From NCBI GenBank assembly GCA_946480485.1, contig CAMLJW010000388.1:1-5178 (forward strand): 5,178 nucleotides of DNA, given 5' to 3'. The notes below the pieces were generated by a model, which did no database searches, had not been told where the DNA came from, and worked only from the letters and a program-made list of their open reading frames with translations. The translations under genes and the position numbers were made by a program. The stretch is from an uncultured Streptomyces sp. GTDB taxonomy: Bacteria > Actinomycetota > Actinomycetes > Streptomycetales > Streptomycetaceae. Positions 3,987 through 5,178 of the stretch are shown here, in pieces; position 1 is the first letter of the stretch, and each line of letters begins with the position of its first letter.

Positions 3987-4526
3987 ATGGAGATGCCGAG
4001 GAACGAAAGGTCGCCGGAGAACCCCCAGATCCTGGTCGTGGGCCAGGACGGAATGGCTCTCGGCGGCGGAGGAGACGAGGACCCCCGCCAAGTCCCGGTG
4101 ACGGAGATGGTGGAGCAACCGGCCAAGGTCATGCGCATCGGAAGCATGATCAAGCAGTTGCTGGAGGAGGTGCGTGCGGCCCCTCTGGACGAGGCGAGCC
4201 GGGTCCGCCTCAAGGAGATCCACGCCAGCTCGGTGAAGGAGCTGGAAGACGGTCTCGCTCCCGATCTCGTCGAGGAACTCGAGCGGCTCTCACTGCCGTT
4301 CACGGAACAGGCGGTCCCCTCCGATGCCGAGCTGCGCATCGCGCAGGCCCAGTTGGTGGGCTGGTTGGAGGGCCTCTTCCATGGGATCCAGACGACCCTG
4401 TTTGCCCAGCAGATGGCGGCCCGCGCCCAGTTGGAGCAGATGCGCCGCGCCCTGCCGCCGGGTGTCGGTGGCGAGGGCGACGACGAACAGCGGATGGGCG
4501 GCCGCTCGGGCGGGCCGTACCTGTAG
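3987..4526 (+). CDS. bpa: bacterial proteasome activator Bpa (PafE)
   Basis: The protein is the ATP-independent activator that forms a ring on the actinobacterial 20S core and opens its gate for unfolded or heat-shock-related substrates. The 179-aa product (ATG 3987) has a disordered Gly/Asp-rich N-terminus (1-40) with ILVVGQDGMAL at 15-25. An all-helical core follows: VEQPAKVMRIGSMIKQLLEE (42-61), LDEASRVRLKEIHASSVKEL (67-86), DLVEELERLSLPF (93-105) and the long ELRIAQAQLVGWLEGLFHGI helix (115-134) continuing to about 155. A flexible tail ends in GPYL, the position of the proteasome-docking GQYL motif of the mycobacterial protein. GTG 3969 and ATG 3993 are alternative in-frame starts; none has a strong ribosome site, so the start is uncertain by up to six residues. 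It is divergent from the secreted-protein gene, with no clear promoter in 3819-3968, and ends at a strong terminator. The prcBA genes it needs are not in the window. Confidence 0.94.
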   Translation: MEMPRNERSPENPQILVVGQDGMALGGGGDEDPRQVPVTEMVEQPAKVMRIGSMIKQLLEEVRAAPLDEASRVRLKEIHASSVKELEDGLAPDLVEELERLSLPFTEQAVPSDAELRIAQAQLVGWLEGLFHGIQTTLFAQQMAARAQLEQMRRALPPGVGGEGDDEQRMGGRSGGPYL

Positions 4527-4573
4527 AGCCGTACGCGTAGATCGGCACAGCGCCCAGACGTCGGCAGACCAGG

Positions 4574-4600
4574 CGCAAGCAGGCAAGCGGACGCAAGCAG
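4574..4600. repeat. CGCAAGCAG repeats before the bpa terminator
   Basis: CGCAAGCAG occurs at 4574-4582 and again at 4592-4600, with a related GGCAAGCGG between. They lie in the bpa 3' region just before the terminator hairpin. No function is evident. Confidence 0.5.
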
Positions 4601-4601
4601 T

Positions 4602-4636
4602 CGAGTAGAGGGCCGGGCGACCCGGTCCTCTACTCG
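4602..4636. terminator. bidirectional terminator between bpa and the PASTA-protein gene
   Basis: CGAGTAGAG (4602-4610) pairs perfectly with CTCTACTCG (4628-4636). The stem continues through 4611-4617 with 4621-4627, broken only by one G-T pair, giving a 16-bp stem around a CGA loop. It is centred between two convergent genes, 75 nt after the bpa stop and 11 nt from the other stop. There is no T-run, as is usual in streptomycetes, and its symmetry lets it work on both strands. Confidence 0.88.
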
Positions 4637-4647
4637 GTTACGCAGAA

Positions 4648-5178
4648 TCAGGCGGGGTCGCCCGTCGAGACGTAGAGCTGGATCTTGGGCATGTCTTCCG
4701 GGAGGACGTCCGTGTCGGCCGCCGGGATCTGCTCCATGACGGTGTTCTCGCCGTACGTGTTCTCGTTGATGTTCTTCGTCTCGAACTGCCAGCCCGCCGC
4801 CTGCAGGCACTTCTTCACCGAGTCTAGGTTCTTGTAGGTGAAGTCCGGGATCTTGATCTTGTCGGGGTCGTTGTACGACTCCTCCGGTTCCGAGCAGTCA
4901 GCAGTGTCGATCTTCTTCGTCGTGTCCGGTCCCTTGTGCCCGGCCGCCTCGGACGCCGACGCGCTGGCGCCACCGCCACCGCCCTCGTTGTTACTGCCGC
5001 CCGGTTGCAGCGCCGCGATCAGGCCGCCGATGGCGGCGAGCGCGACGACGACCGAGCCGATGATCACCGGCAGGTTGCTCTTGCGGCCCCCGCCCGAGGA
5101 GTGCGTCGAGGGCTGCGGGGAGGTCGCGTACGGCGGCGGGGTCGAGAAGCCCTGCTGCGGGGAGTACGCCGCGGTCTG
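4648..5178 (-). CDS. PASTA-domain membrane protein, C-terminal part (probable Ser/Thr protein kinase), truncated by the window edge
   Basis: The frame is open from the right edge (5178) to TGA at 4648-4650, giving the last 176 residues. The GTG at 5067 is not the start: the same frame continues upstream with 37 more codons of coding-like sequence. In fragment numbering, residues 1-35 are a Pro/Gln/Ser/Gly-rich linker. RK (32-33) precedes a membrane helix (about 38-57, VIIGSVVVALAAIGG...), then a Gly/Ser/Ala-rich linker (58-80). One PASTA domain follows at about 108-176: KIPDFTYKNLDSVKKCLQAAGW, then MEQIPAADT and IQLYVSTGD. PASTA domains bind muropeptides or peptidoglycan. This layout is typical of actinobacterial receptor kinases of the PknB type, with the kinase domain expected off the window. 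C95 and C124 lie outside the membrane and may pair. A PASTA protein without a kinase is the alternative. Confidence 0.85.
   Translation of the reverse strand, partial: QTAAYSPQQGFSTPPPYATSPQPSTHSSGGGRKSNLPVIIGSVVVALAAIGGLIAALQPGGSNNEGGGGGASASASEAAGHKGPDTTKKIDTADCSEPEESYNDPDKIKIPDFTYKNLDSVKKCLQAAGWQFETKNINENTYGENTVMEQIPAADTDVLPEDMPKIQLYVSTGDPA

Noticed and set aside
3929..4810. 293-codon minus-strand open frame opposite bpa
   Set aside because: It crosses the terminator and the end of the PASTA-protein gene, and has the Arg/Ser/Pro composition of a shadow frame.

Overview
The window reads as actinobacterial chromosome, almost certainly Streptomyces or a close relative. The coding sequence is GC-rich with strongly GC-biased third positions. 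A proteasome activator of the Bpa type and the tail of a PASTA-domain receptor protein are present, and rare TTA leucine codons, the usual mark of bldA control in Streptomyces, sit in several genes.

Left block (about 1-1996), accessory in character and visibly less GC-biased. The last codons of a possible plus-strand gene (2-82) are followed by a strong hairpin terminator (136-185). A minus-strand pair comes next: an XRE-type helix-turn-helix regulator with a C-terminal phospholipase-D-like sensor domain lacking the catalytic lysine (1417-674), and a NUDIX hydrolase (670-200) starting 3 nt after it. Divergent from the regulator, across a 116-bp gap, lies a tightly coupled run of three tiny plus-strand genes: a 20-aa peptide (1534-1596), a 61-aa Cys/His-rich protein (1593-1778) and a 72-aa Cys/His plus single-membrane-segment protein (1778-1996). 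The gap carries four ACGT-centred sites (two GGGACGTT, one AGGACGTCCT palindrome, one AACGTCCC) that look like operators for the regulator. The regulator and the two larger small proteins contain in-frame TTA codons. Together this looks like a self-contained, autoregulated, probably bldA-dependent module of unknown function, and it is the best candidate here for an undescribed system.

Right block (about 2099-5178), core-genome in character. A PIG3-type NAD(P)H quinone oxidoreductase (2099-3118) carries a 13-residue glycine-rich insertion. It converges on a small secreted, C-terminally membrane-anchored protein (3709-3239), whose upstream region holds a 9-bp tandem repeat. Divergent from that is bpa (3987-4526), the ATP-independent proteasome activator, ending in Gly-Pro-Tyr-Leu. 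Bpa converges, through a 16-bp-stem terminator (4602-4636), on the C-terminal part of a PASTA-domain membrane protein, probably a Ser/Thr kinase, that runs off the right edge. A quinone oxidoreductase close to bpa also occurs in Mycobacterium tuberculosis (Rv3777/Rv3780, from memory), so the right block may be an old conserved neighbourhood beside which the left block was inserted.

No tRNA, rRNA, CRISPR array, transposase or integrase is visible. All functional assignments were made by reading motifs; no database search was run.
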